Both the position numbers and the translations under genes were made by a program. Under the pieces are notes generated by a model. It saw only the letters and a program-made list of their open reading frames with translations. It was not told the origin of the DNA and did not search any database. Shown piece by piece: positions 15,901 through 25,800 of a DNA stretch of 47,165 nucleotides. Location of the stretch: NCBI GenBank assembly GCA_003171335.1, contig PMYD01000023.1, positions 1 through 47,165 on the forward strand, given 5' to 3'. Source of the DNA: Phycisphaerales bacterium (GTDB lineage: Bacteria; Planctomycetota; Phycisphaerae; SM23-33; FEN-1343). Position 1 is the stretch's first letter. Each line of letters begins with the position of its first letter.

Positions 15901-16302
15901 CAGATCGCTGTGCAACTTGCCGTGCGGGCGGTTGATGCCGGCCGCTACGAGGGCGGCATCGCCGGTAACGAGGTCAAAATCCGGGCACAGGACGTGCACC
16001 TGCTGCGTGGTCGGATCATACTGGCAGAACATGCCGCCGGTCTTCCAGTCGTGGCTGGAGCTGGCGAAGTACACCTTGCCGTCGGAGGCCACGCGGTTGC
16101 ATTCCCACTGGCCATCCAGGTGCGACTTGTTGGCCGAGCCGCCGGGAATGGCGTTCAGCGTGTAAGTCCGCGCCATGATCGTGACGTCCGGACTGTAGAT
16201 GAGGGGCCCGGGGCTGACGTCCTGCTCCTGCTGGGCGCAGGCGGGCATAGCGCAGAAAAGGGCGGTGAAGATTCCGACCAGACTCAAGATCCTCGCGTGC
16301 AT
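12910..16302 (-). CDS. Secreted propeller protein with PKD-like repeats and dockerin
   Basis: This is a 1130-residue exported protein. The signal peptide is MHARILSLVGIFTALFCAMP followed by ACA. Residues about 25-470 carry propeller-like repeats (SDGKVYFASS, LNGYLYSASY, CDGQRVYMTG). Three PKD-like (K319-type) Ig domains follow at about 470-755, each with the VSLAGTVSDDGLPTGA and TYVLRLTASD strands. Next is a galactose-binding/malectin-like domain (about 760-970, RILIDVGDPSTG...), a fourth PKD-like domain (about 975-1070) and a type I dockerin with two Ca-binding repeats (DFNGDGKVDGVDFLIWQ and DANGDGKVDGVDFLIWQ). AAAGGAGAT before the ATG at 16,302 fixes the start. It probably sits on the cell surface, docking to a cohesin not present here. 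The substrate is unknown. Confidence 0.82.
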   Translation of the reverse strand: MHARILSLVGIFTALFCAMPACAQQEQDVSPGPLIYSPDVTIMARTYTLNAIPGGSANKSHLDGQWECNRVASDGKVYFASSSHDWKTGGMFCQYDPTTQQVHVLCPDFDLVTGDAALVAAGINRPHGKLHSDLIELNGYLYSASYYGYEGGNYPGGHVWRYKLGSLEAGSVVINDMGIPIGGGTIYTAFTVDPLSNKAYVISDGYLVKMDANATGTNKQTLVSFGGMWANCFYHFVDTQGNLWTTPQSNVGGLGALYKVTPAGALTTYPDFLPQIHRPDNDALNGDQSGRYWNWGDKHGPDKFVFQMRQDNALYEFDANVARGGNMAGSLRKIARIGIGGLDMCLYDDTVYWLQTASPWSDSFNDDAKGRDQHLKSVNVLTGVITDLGRIVDQDGRTPWRAESMSCDGQRVYMTGDWHLLRDSNDAVIPSDVPYTCIRANYYTAGLYYDYTNDRPWRGQFFAVVNLTPPTNVAPTVYAGADQMIRQPVMSASLAGTVSDDGLPTGATVTSTWTVTSGPGSVTFANAAAPATTATFSALGTYVLRLTASDTALSAFSEVHITVAAAPTNLAPVVNAGANKVITWPVNSVSLTGTVSDDGLPTGAAVTSTWTVTSGPGSVTFANAAAPATTATFSTVGTYILRLTASDTALSSYAECQITVNPAPINQAPAVSAGPNQSIQLPVNQVSLAGTISDDGLPAGAAVTAMWTTTSGPGTVTFANAAAAATTATFSTSGTYLLRLTASDTALTSYAQCTVVVQPPGVPGKRILIDVGDPSTGSGAGWNNFTVDPKWSGTAGVNLDGGDTYLRELAAGTMVDSTGALLPGVAFGVANLDDVRTNSGTATSYTVDGLTYPLTATEDIAQTVDATQGNASGPTTGYEAKIIISGLTGSAYNVRLLSARDGGGTRFGYFRINGGAIQSVDSGNAPAILTFPNCVPAAITCGSTNLSNAIEVEFWATGGGTVDLNLIDMVATGSAPNVAPTANAGPNKKFMLCSNPLINSVALAGAISDDGLPTPPAACAAAWSLVSGPAAVTFANPAAAGTTATFTSAGTYVLQLTASDSVLTGTSNVMVTVLAPADFNGDGKVDGVDFLIWQSHYPTSSGGAPDGGDANGDGKVDGVDFLIWQSHYQG

Positions 16303-16347
16303 TTCCAAATCTCCTTTAGGCCCCGCCACCTCAAAGCCGGGGATACT

Positions 16348-19293
16348 TCACGAATGGTAGTTCGTCTGCCAGACCAGGAAGTCCACACCATCGACCTTGC
16401 CGTCGCCGTTGGCGTCGCCGCCGTCGGGCGTGCCGCCGCTGGACCTTGGATAATGACTCTGCCAGATCAGGAAGTCCACACCATCGACCTTGCCATCGCC
16501 ATTGAAGTCGCCCGGGGCCAAGGCAGTCACGGTTACGGTGCTTGCCCCAGTGAGAGCGGAATCGTTGGCGGTCAACATCAACACATAGGTGCCGGCCGTC
16601 GAGAACGTGGCGGTCGTGATGGCGGCGCTAGGGCTGCCAAACGTGACGGCGCCGGGGCCCAAGACCACGCTCCAGGCGGCCGTGCAGGCGGCCGGCGGAG
16701 CAGGCTGGCCATCATCGCTGATCGTGCCGGCCAGGGTCAACGCGTTGGGGATCATGACCTTGCAATCCGGGCCGGCGCTGGCTGTCGGGGCGGTGTTGGC
16801 CGGTGTGCCGCTGTACAGCGCCAGCACATCGGATGGGGCCAGCGCCGAGTCATAGATCCGCACATCATCGATCGCGCCGCCGTAGAACCGGCTGGCGTTG
16901 AGGTCGCTGCGGCAGCCGATGAAGAGGTTGGTACCGGGATCGATGGCGCCGCCGCCGATAGTGGGCGAGGTGGTTCGCAGCACGCCGTCGACGTACTCCT
17001 TGACGCCGTATGCGGCCGAGGTGGTCAGGCAGTAGTGATGCCATTGCCCGTTGAACAGGGTGGTGTCTGCCAGGGTCAGGGCGTCAGCGCCGAGCCATGT
17101 ATCGTTGGCATCCTCCGCATCGGCCAACAGGCAACTCGTTGGAGTCCAATTGGACAACCACACGTTGACATTGTTGGGCGTATAGGGGCCGCCCCAACTG
17201 AACAGGTATTCCTTTTCACAGGTGGCGGAGTGGTTGTTCTCCTGAAACCAGAAGCTCACGCTGAACTCGCTGGTCAGCGGGAAGTCCGGCACAATGACGT
17301 TGGAGGAGTACTCATTGAACTGCACCGCCGTGCCCATCTTTCCAGCGACCCAGGTGGCCCCGCCGCCCAGCGTGCCGTTGCGTCCAAAGCCGGAGCTGTC
17401 CGCGGCCGTCGTGCCCGAGCCCTCGTCGAAGGTCAGGTGCAGCAGCAGGTGCAGAGCGCCGGGGGGCAGCAGGGTCACCTGGCATTCGGCGAACGCCGAC
17501 AGGGCCGTGTCGCTGGCGGTCAGGCGCAGCACGTACGTGCCCGTGGTGGAGAAGGTGGCCGTCGTGGCCGCCGCCGCCGCATTGGCGAAGAGGACGGTGC
17601 CGGGGCCGGACTGCGGGCTCCAGGTCGCCGTCACCGCCGCGCCGGTCGGCAGACCATCATCGCTGACCGTGCCGGCCAGGCTGACGCTGGTGACGGGCAG
17701 GGAAATCATCTGGTCGGCCCCCGCGCTGACAACGGGCGCCAGGTTGGTCGGCGGCGGGGCCACCGTGATCTGAACCTCGGCGAAGGCGCTGAGCGCCGTA
17801 TCGCTGGCGGTGAGGCGCAGCACGTACGTGCCCAATGTGGAGAAGGTGGCCGTGGTCGCCGCCGCACTGGGATCGCCGAAGGTGATGTTGCCGGGGCCGG
17901 AGGTGACGGACCAAGTGGAGGTCACCGCTGCGCCGGTCGGCAGGCCGTCATCGCTGATGGCGCCGGCCAGGCTCACGCTCATCACCGGCTGGTGGATGGT
18001 CTGGTTGGAGCCCGCGTTGACCAGGGGGGCAAGGTTGGTGGGCGTCTGGTCCTTGAGCGAGTCGTACAGGGCCTGCCCGTAGTCCTTGGCGTAGTTGTGG
18101 TAGCCATCGACTGTCACGCCGGCCAGCAGGCCGAACTCCGGGATCAGCCCGTAGGTCGCACCCAAGCCCGCGGCCGAGACGGCCCAGGTGTCCGAGTAGC
18201 CGGCGGGGTTGTCGTACACGGGCAGGGACAATGACGGCTCCAGGCTCTTCATGGTGGTGATGAAGGTTGTGCCCACGACATTGGAGCGGATGGAGATCTC
18301 CAACTGGTACGCGGTGGTCCAGGAGTGGAAGTCGAAGAAGTACTGCACGCCGGCAGAGCCCGTGTCGGCCTTCATGGACCGCTCGACGATGGCGATATCC
18401 GTGCAGCCGTAGTAATTGGGGTCGTTCCACATGCGGTTGTGGTTCATGGAGGGCACTTGCGGGCTGTTCTGGCCCATGCCCATGTAGCGGCCTTCCGGGT
18501 TGACCAGGGGATAGATGTAGAACTCGGCCTTCTGGCGCAGCACCGCCGCACGCGGGTCATTGCTGAGCAGGAACAGCACCAACCCCTCGTGCACGTACGT
18601 GCCGGTGAACTCGGTGGGGTGATTGCCCGTCTGGAGCACGACTTTCACCTTGGGCCCGGTCACCGAGCCATCGGTGATCTTGAAGCCATAAAGATTCAGG
18701 GACGGCACGACGCGGCCGCAGTCGTCGTAGTAGCCGCCGCCGGCCGTGCCCGGCGTGCGGCCGATGACGAAGTTGGCGTCGCCGCTGACGGTGCCAAAGA
18801 CGTACGGGCTGCTCTTGACGGAGGCCACCAGGTTATCGGTCCGCCACGTGGGGAACGGCAGGATCTGGGCCACGTAGACCGTGTCCTGGGTGAAAGGTGT
18901 GTTGTTGGAGAACAGGAAATTGCCGCCGCTCACCACGCCGTTGTCAAAGAGGTTCCAGTTCTGGTTGTCGTAGCTGTACCAGTACCGGTGCTGGTTGGTC
19001 ATGTAGGCGGCATTGACGTGCGTGAACTGAGGCGTCAGCCCGTTGACGCCGGTCGTGCGGAACTGGAAATAGCCCTGGCGCGGCACCACCGTGATGGCCG
19101 GCCGAAGCGGGTTGGCCATGCTGACGGAGGAGCTGTTCACGTTCAATGAGGCCGAGTCATAATCCTGGCTCAGCGTGATGGCCCCCCGGGCAGCGCACGC
19201 CTGGGCCAGGATGGCCAGGGCCGCGCAAACGGCCGGCAGGACGGCCAGAAGCGACTTGACGCAACGCAATTCGCGAACGGACAACGAAGACAT
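16348..19293 (-). CDS. M14 zinc carboxypeptidase with PKD-like, LamG and dockerin domains
   Basis: This is a 981-residue exported metallopeptidase. After a long signal region (about 1-40), a beta-domain leads into an M14 peptidase. The zinc ligands are HPTE (HxxE, about residue 224) and the His in FFDFHSW (about 322). The likely catalytic Glu is in IPEFG (about 383), and the substrate-binding NHNR motif is also present, so activity is plausible. Two PKD-like domains (about 425-610), a LamG/concanavalin-type domain (about 617-825, HLTFDEGSG..., SVSFWFQ), a third PKD-like domain and a C-terminal type I dockerin pair follow. GGAGGAAG precedes the ATG. It would trim peptides or modified side chains outside the cell. 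The closely related gene 42 bases upstream suggests tandem duplication and shared transcription. Confidence 0.88.
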   Translation of the reverse strand: MSSLSVRELRCVKSLLAVLPAVCAALAILAQACAARGAITLSQDYDSASLNVNSSSVSMANPLRPAITVVPRQGYFQFRTTGVNGLTPQFTHVNAAYMTNQHRYWYSYDNQNWNLFDNGVVSGGNFLFSNNTPFTQDTVYVAQILPFPTWRTDNLVASVKSSPYVFGTVSGDANFVIGRTPGTAGGGYYDDCGRVVPSLNLYGFKITDGSVTGPKVKVVLQTGNHPTEFTGTYVHEGLVLFLLSNDPRAAVLRQKAEFYIYPLVNPEGRYMGMGQNSPQVPSMNHNRMWNDPNYYGCTDIAIVERSMKADTGSAGVQYFFDFHSWTTAYQLEISIRSNVVGTTFITTMKSLEPSLSLPVYDNPAGYSDTWAVSAAGLGATYGLIPEFGLLAGVTVDGYHNYAKDYGQALYDSLKDQTPTNLAPLVNAGSNQTIHQPVMSVSLAGAISDDGLPTGAAVTSTWSVTSGPGNITFGDPSAAATTATFSTLGTYVLRLTASDTALSAFAEVQITVAPPPTNLAPVVSAGADQMISLPVTSVSLAGTVSDDGLPTGAAVTATWSPQSGPGTVLFANAAAAATTATFSTTGTYVLRLTASDTALSAFAECQVTLLPPGALHLLLHLTFDEGSGTTAADSSGFGRNGTLGGGATWVAGKMGTAVQFNEYSSNVIVPDFPLTSEFSVSFWFQENNHSATCEKEYLFSWGGPYTPNNVNVWLSNWTPTSCLLADAEDANDTWLGADALTLADTTLFNGQWHHYCLTTSAAYGVKEYVDGVLRTTSPTIGGGAIDPGTNLFIGCRSDLNASRFYGGAIDDVRIYDSALAPSDVLALYSGTPANTAPTASAGPDCKVMIPNALTLAGTISDDGQPAPPAACTAAWSVVLGPGAVTFGSPSAAITTATFSTAGTYVLMLTANDSALTGASTVTVTALAPGDFNGDGKVDGVDFLIWQSHYPRSSGGTPDGGDANGDGKVDGVDFLVWQTNYHS

Positions 19294-19335
19294 CCTGTCT
19301 TCCTCCTACTGTTGCACGATGGCCTGGGGCCATTC

Positions 19336-22300
19336 TTAACCTTGGTAGTGTGACTGCCAGACCAGGAAGTCCACACCGTCGACCTGGCCATCACCATTGG
19401 CATCGCCGCCATCGGGCGTGCCGCCGCTTGACCTTGGATAATGGCTCTGCCAGATCAGGAAATCGACACCATCGACCCGGCCATCGCCGTTGAAATCGCC
19501 CGGCGCCAGGGCCGTCACCGTCACAGTGCTGGTGGCCGTCAGGGCCGAGTCGCTGGCCGTCAGCATCAGCACGTACGTGCCGGCCGTCGCGAACGTGGCC
19601 GTGGTGCTGGCGGCGGCCGGATTGGCGAACGTCACCGTGCCGGGGCCGGAGACCAGGCTCCAGGCGGCCGTGCAGACCGCCGGCGGCGTGGGCTGGCCAT
19701 CATCGCTGACCGTGCCGGCCAGGGTCAGCGCGTTGGGGATCATCACCTTCTGGTTGGCACCCGCATTGGCCGTCGGGGCGGCGTTGGCCGGCAGGCCCAC
19801 ATACAAGGCCTGCACGTCGGAGGCCGCCAGGGCCTGGCCGTAGATCCTCACATCATCGATGCCGCCGCCGTAATGACGGTCAACGTTCCCATCGCTGCGT
19901 GCGCCGATGAACACGGCGCTGTTGGGATCGATGCTGTCGCCGCCGCGGTTGGGGTCTCCGATGCGGAACTGCCCATCCACGTACACCTGGCAGCCGGCGC
20001 TCTTCGAGACGGTCAGGCAATAGAAGTGCCAATTGCCGTCGAGAATATAGCTGGATGTATTGACGTCGAGGGTTTCGGCGTAGCCGTCATTAGTGTCCTG
20101 GACGGTGGTGCGCAGCCAGCCGGGAAAGTCGGTGACGCCGACCCCGCAGATCCACACGTTCAGCGCGTTGGCGCCGGCGGATGGCGGCGGGCCCCAACTG
20201 AACAGGTACTGGTACGTGTCCCCCGCAATTTCCGTGGGCTTGAACCAGAAGGACACGGAGAACGCGCTGGTCAGGGGGAAGTCCGGCACGGTCACCTGGC
20301 TGGTGGTCCGGTTGAACAGCACCGCCGAACCGGCCTTGCCGGTCATCCACGTTGCCCCGCCGGCCAGCGTTCCCGTGCGGTTGTTGCCGGAGGTGTCGGC
20401 GGCAAGGGTGCCGGCGCCCTCATCGAAGGGCAAATGCAGCAGTAGAGTCAACGGACTGGGTGCCTGAACCGTCAGGGTGCACTCATCGAAGGCCGATAGC
20501 GCCGTGTCCGTGGCCGTCAGTCGCAACACGTAGGTGCCGGATGTGGAGAAGGTGACGGTGGTCGCCGGCGAAGAGAGGCTGGCGAAGGTCACGGCGCCGG
20601 GGCCGGAGATGAGGGTCCACGTGGCTGTCACCGCGGCGCCCAAGGGCAGACCATCATCACTGACCGTGCCGGTGAGGCTGATGTTGTTGGTCGGCAGAAC
20701 CAGGGTCTTGTCCATCCCGGCGTTGACCACCGGGGCCAGGTTGACCGGCGCCGGCGACACGACGACCTGGACTTCATCGTAGGCCGACAAGGCCGTGTCG
20801 GAAGCGGTAAGCCGCAGAATATAGGTGCCAAGGGTCGAGAAGCTGGCCGTGGTGGCCGGCGAGGAGGCGTTCGTAAAGGTCACTGCGCCGGGGCCGGAGG
20901 TGACGGTCCAGGTTGACGTTACCGCCGCGCCGGCCGGCAGGCCATCATCGCTGACCGTGCCAGCCAGGCTCACGCTCATGGCCGGCAGGTGAATAGACTG
21001 GTCCGCGCCGGCGTTGACCACCGGGGCGTGGTTACCCGTCCCCGCCGGCAGCGTGTCGTACAGGGCGAGCATGTATTGGGCGCCCTGCCGCTGGCACTCG
21101 GCGACGGTGAGGTTGGCGAACATGCCGATCTCGGGCGTGAGGCTGTACGTGGCGGCCAGGCCCCCTTGGGAGATGGGGTCGGCGGCCCAGTATTCGGCCA
21201 TCGTGAAGGGGCCCCAGACGAGGGTATTGGAGGAGTCCACCGGGTCGCGCAGGCGATACTTCTGGATGTACACGGACGTGAGCGTGTTCTGCGTGACCAC
21301 CGGGTAGCTGTCCAGCTCGGACTGGGTGTGAATGTCAAAGAAATAGCCGATATTGCCGCCGGTATCGACCCGCTCGGCCTGCTCGATGGCGTAGATCTCG
21401 GGGTTTTGCGTGGGGCTGGCGTAGCCGTTGGCCATGTTGTTGGCGTCGGCCCAGTAGCGGTTGTGGTCGTTGTAGGGGGCGATGGGCGTCGAGCGCCAGT
21501 AGCCGGCCCAGCGGCCTTCGGGGTCGATCGCCGGGTAGATGTAGAAAACGGCCTGCTGCCGCAGGAGATTTCCTTCGGGCGTGTTGCCCAGGACCACCTG
21601 GATCATGCCCTCCATCATGTAGTGCGAGAGCGACTCGCAACTGTGGTTGCCGCACTGGATGACCACCTTGATCTTGGGGCCGGTGGCGTTGGCATCGCCG
21701 ATTTTGAAACCGTACAGCGGGAAGGACGGAATCGTGCGCCCCAGATCGTCGTAATACAGGTTGCCGTTGGTGTCGCGGCCGGCGGTGCCGTGGGTGTAAG
21801 CCACGGCGAAGTTGGCATCGCCGCTGGCCGTGCGGCTGACGTAGGGATTGGCCTTCATCGTGGCCATGTACTGATCGGTCTGCCAGGTGGGGTAGGGCAG
21901 GTTCTGGGCGATGTAGACGGTGTTCTGGGTGAAGGGCGTGTAGTTGTAAAAGTAGAAGTTGCCCGCGCCGGCGCCGTTGTAGGCGAAGTAGTACCAGGTG
22001 ATGTTGTCGTAGCTGTAGCACACGGTCATGCCTTGGCTGAGGTAGCCGCCGGCCGTGGGGACGCGGAACTGGGGCGTGGTGTTGTTCACGCCGTCGGCGC
22101 GGAAGTACAGCCAGCCCCACTGGGAGGGGTTCTGCGTCCAGCAGTTGTACCGGGGCGCCAGCAGAATGCTGGGTGCCGAGGGATTGCTCATGTCGATGGT
22201 GCTGCCGGCGACATTCAGGCTGCCGCTGTCGAAATCCTGGCTCAGTGTGATGGCCCCCTGGGCGGCGCAAGTGCCCGCCAGGACAGCCACAGCCGCCACC

Positions 22301-22365
22301 AGGGCGGGCAGGACGGTTAGAAGCGATTTGACGCGATCGGATTGGCGAATGGGCAATGAGGACAT
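19336..22365 (-). CDS. M14 zinc carboxypeptidase with PKD-like, LamG and dockerin domains (paralogue)
   Basis: This is a 1009-residue paralogue of the preceding gene with the same order: signal peptide, beta-domain, M14 peptidase, two PKD-like domains, LamG, PKD-like, dockerin. Zinc ligands are in GNHSCE (about residue 240) and FFDIHTQ (about 343), the catalytic Glu in TPEIG (about 411) and the arginine in NDHNRYW. The peptidase part differs considerably from its neighbour (HSCE versus HPTE, FFDIH versus FFDFH), so specificity probably differs. The PKD and dockerin DNA is far more similar between copies. GGAGGAGG five bases before the ATG fixes the start. It is the first gene of the three-gene dockerin run, divergent from the giant surface protein gene. 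Confidence 0.88.
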   Translation of the reverse strand: MSSLPIRQSDRVKSLLTVLPALVAAVAVLAGTCAAQGAITLSQDFDSGSLNVAGSTIDMSNPSAPSILLAPRYNCWTQNPSQWGWLYFRADGVNNTTPQFRVPTAGGYLSQGMTVCYSYDNITWYYFAYNGAGAGNFYFYNYTPFTQNTVYIAQNLPYPTWQTDQYMATMKANPYVSRTASGDANFAVAYTHGTAGRDTNGNLYYDDLGRTIPSFPLYGFKIGDANATGPKIKVVIQCGNHSCESLSHYMMEGMIQVVLGNTPEGNLLRQQAVFYIYPAIDPEGRWAGYWRSTPIAPYNDHNRYWADANNMANGYASPTQNPEIYAIEQAERVDTGGNIGYFFDIHTQSELDSYPVVTQNTLTSVYIQKYRLRDPVDSSNTLVWGPFTMAEYWAADPISQGGLAATYSLTPEIGMFANLTVAECQRQGAQYMLALYDTLPAGTGNHAPVVNAGADQSIHLPAMSVSLAGTVSDDGLPAGAAVTSTWTVTSGPGAVTFTNASSPATTASFSTLGTYILRLTASDTALSAYDEVQVVVSPAPVNLAPVVNAGMDKTLVLPTNNISLTGTVSDDGLPLGAAVTATWTLISGPGAVTFASLSSPATTVTFSTSGTYVLRLTATDTALSAFDECTLTVQAPSPLTLLLHLPFDEGAGTLAADTSGNNRTGTLAGGATWMTGKAGSAVLFNRTTSQVTVPDFPLTSAFSVSFWFKPTEIAGDTYQYLFSWGPPPSAGANALNVWICGVGVTDFPGWLRTTVQDTNDGYAETLDVNTSSYILDGNWHFYCLTVSKSAGCQVYVDGQFRIGDPNRGGDSIDPNSAVFIGARSDGNVDRHYGGGIDDVRIYGQALAASDVQALYVGLPANAAPTANAGANQKVMIPNALTLAGTVSDDGQPTPPAVCTAAWSLVSGPGTVTFANPAAASTTATFATAGTYVLMLTASDSALTATSTVTVTALAPGDFNGDGRVDGVDFLIWQSHYPRSSGGTPDGGDANGDGQVDGVDFLVWQSHYQG

Positions 22366-22815
22366 CCTGTCCTCCTCCTACGGTTCTGCCAGCATGCCGG
22401 GGCGCGCGGCCGCCCGCGGGCAATTCAGGAGTGCTGGTTTGCGATGATATTCAAACTTCACGGCCTCCGATATGCATCATACCACAATTGCTGATTTTGG
22501 CCAGTGTGATTTGCCGCAGGTGCAGTATGGGCCCGTCTTGCTGCCTGCGCAACGTCTCGATACTGCCAGAGAGGGAATCTCGCGGGCGCGGCTGGAATCT
22601 TCCTTGACGGCGTGTGGAAGTGCCAGTAGCCTTTTTTGAGTCTACTTCGGGCACGGGCGCACGTCCAGAGGCATGAGCGGGCCTGCTGCATTCATGCATG
22701 CCTGGGCATGTACCAGATTCAGATGTCTAGATCCAGTCTCGTAACATCTTGTGAACAAAGAGGTTGGGTGGATGAGGCAGTCAAAAGAGGGTAATTGTTT
22801 AACAGGAGCACAGTC
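22366..22815. other. Divergent promoter region
   Basis: This is 450 bases between the divergent carboxypeptidase and giant surface protein genes. No gene is supported. It must hold promoters in both directions, but I see no convincing -35/-10 pair or operator. Confidence 0.5.
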
Positions 22816-25800
22816 ATGTTTAAGCCAAGTGATCGGACGCACATCGACCTGGAGTCCCTGGAAAGCCGCCTGCTGCTGACGGGCGGCATCGCCGGCACGG
22901 TCACGGATGTAAGCACGCATCAGCCAATCGCCGGCTTGACGGTGCAGGTCTTCCAGAGCAGCAATCCAAACTCGGCCGACTCCAACGCCTGGGACTGGGT
23001 CACATCCGTGCAGACCGATTCCAACGGCCAATACCTGGTCAGCAACCTGGATGCCCGGGATTACCACCTCAACATCAGCGATGGGGAGCAGAGCAGCGTC
23101 GGCACCTACTACATCCAAACCGATCTGTTCAACGTCGTGGTGTTCGATGGGGCGACCACGCAGAACATGGATTTTCAGGCCCGACCGGCGGGCCATATCA
23201 GCGGGCATGTCTACGGCCCGAACAACGCCCCCTTGTCCAACGTCCAACTGCTCGTGGATGCCGCATACACCCCGAATGACAACAATACCTGGCACCAGGC
23301 CACGACGGATGCCAACGGTCGGTACGACCTTTACCTGGCCCCGTCGGACGAGGCCATATACCAGGTTGAAATCCTCGATGCTCCGGCCGGCGGGACATCG
23401 GGGGGGTATCAGACGACCTACGCCGTGCAAATCGCACCGGGATATTATTCCGCCACGCTGGTCGGGACCGTCGGGCCGGACTTTCACCTGGCGCTGGGCG
23501 GCGTGATCCACGGCCACGTGGTCACCGCCGATGGCGCGCCGGTGCAGAATATGAACGGCGTCCTGGAACCCCAGACCCCGATCACCAACGGCTTGTTCTA
23601 CGCTCCGCATCCCTCTACCGATTCCAACGGCGACTTCTGGATCGATGGCGTGCCGGTCGGAACGAACATCTACCTGCGGACGGATGAGTGGTGCTGGCGC
23701 GATTTCAGTTCCAACGGTCATTACTACGCCTGGGGCGGTCAGAACCTTGGGCCTTTCACCGTGACGGCAGGCCAACTGCTGGATATCGGCACGTTGACGG
23801 TGCCGCGCGCGGGGACGATCCGCGGCGTGGTCACCGATGCCAACGGCTTGCCCGTGGTCGGGGCCGGCGTATCCTTTAAGGGCATCACCGACCAGGGCGG
23901 CAGCGTCAGCCTTGACCACGGGGACGGCGTGACGACGGATGCCCTGGGTCAGTATCGCGACGACTACCTGCCCCAGGGTCAATACACCGTCATGATCGCC
24001 AAGGATGGCTGGCTGCCCTATAACACCACGGCCGACCTGACCGTCGCATCAGACCAGGTGCTCCAGCAGGATGTGGTCCTCCAGCCGGCCAGCACAGGGG
24101 TGACCCTGAATGGCACCATCACGAATTTCACGGATTTTGCCACGAAGAATCAAGCCGGACAAATCTTGCCGAATGGCGCCCTTGATAACCAGTACGGCCC
24201 GGTGGGAACGGTGTTCGCCTATGATCCCAGTAAGCAATGGACGATCCGGGACATGCTCTCGCCGGACCGCAACTTCATAGCCATGGTGGATACATCCGAC
24301 GGCTTCGGGGATTACTTCCAGAGCGGCAGCACTCCCGCCGGGGCGTTCCAATTCGCTTTGCCGGCCGGGCAGACCCTCAAGGTCCAGGCGGTAGCCGGCA
24401 CGTGGGACGACGGCGTCGCCTGGTCGGGCCTGCTGAGCGACCCGGTCACGGTCAGCGGCACATCCGGCCAGAGCCTGGATAATTTCAACATCGCTATTCC
24501 TGAAGGCACCGCCACGATCAGCGGGGCCATCACATTCCCGGCGGGCTACGGCGGCGTGCGCTCGGATAACTCAATATTCCTGATGCTCAAGCCGGCAGGG
24601 GCAGGCAACTCCTTCCTGGGCCGGGCCGTGGGAACGCCGGATTCCAACGGGCATTACCGTTTGGTCGATGTGCCGGCCGGCAGCTACAACCTGTGTGCCT
24701 TCGGCTGGGGACTGGGGGAATGGGTCTCCGGTACGATCACGCTGACTGCCGGCCAGTCGCTCACGCAGCCCATCGCCATGACCCATGGCGCGGTGGTTAC
24801 CGGCACGGTCACCTCGGCCTCGGCGCCCGTCGCGGGCGCGGCCGTGTATTCGCAGAACACGGGCGTCAGCGCGATCACCGATGCCAACGGCGTTTTCACG
24901 CTGAGCGGCCTGGCGGCCGGCGGCGACACGCTGACGGCCAGCATGCCCGGCCTGGTCGGGCAATCCGTGGACATCGTCTTGGCTGCCAACGCACAGCAAA
25001 CGCAGAACTTCGACCTGGCCAGCAGCCCCTCCTCGATCACCGGCACGGTCAGCAGCGCCGGTCAGGCCGTCGCCGGGGCCGTGGTGATCGCCGACAACAC
25101 GCTTACCAACCAGCAGTGGTTCACCACCACGGTCGGCGGGCAGTTCACCTTCGCCGCCCTGCCGGCCGGGCAGTACGTCCTGGGTACACATGCCGATGGC
25201 ATGACCACGGTGACCTATCCCGGCGGATCGGGCACCATCACTCTGGACCCGGCGACCGCCTGGAATATGTCCACCCAGACCATCAACCACATCGAACTGA
25301 GCCCCCTGGGTCCGACGTTCAGTGTTACCAGCGCGATGTCCTCCGGCCAACTGGCCATTACGTTCCACAGCGACATCCCGCTGCTGGCCCTGCCCATTGC
25401 GGCCGTGGTCAGCGGCAACGGCGTGCTGTCGGCCGTCACCCAGGTGGATTCCACCACCTTCACGGCGCAATACACGCCGGCCGGCGGTGAATCGCTGGCG
25501 CAGATCAGCCTGGCCGAGGATCCCGCCGCCCCCGTGGTTTCCGGTTCGCCGGTGAGCGAGACCTTCGGCTTCGATGTGGCCGCCACGCTGGTTCAGGAGA
25601 CGGGTACGACGTTCTTCAACGCCGCCGGCGCCTCGGCCTCGATGTCCGGCGCGCAGGACAACTCCAGCGTCTACGTGCCGCCCTTCGCCCTGGCGGGCAG
25701 CGACTCCACCTCGGCCATCACGCTCACCGCCAGCCGCTACGGCGACCCCGGCGCTGCCCTGGGCAACACCACGGCCGTCACCGGCGTGTACGATTTCAGC

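Noticed and set aside
12805-18234. A 1809-codon open frame on the plus strand across the dockerin genes
   Set aside because: It is antisense to two clearly coding genes with signal peptides, domains and binding sites. Its protein is Gly/Ala/Arg-rich with no domains, and its repeats merely mirror the PKD repeats. GC-rich codon use keeps the antisense frame open.
12910-22365. A complete cellulosome locus
   Set aside because: There are three dockerins but no cohesin or scaffoldin, and no glycoside hydrolase was recognised; dockerins are common on planctomycete-type surface proteins without cellulosomes.
22451-22699. Small minus-strand genes in the divergent region before the giant surface protein gene
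   Set aside because: Two overlapping frames have no binding site and no protein-like pattern; the region is better read as promoter DNA.
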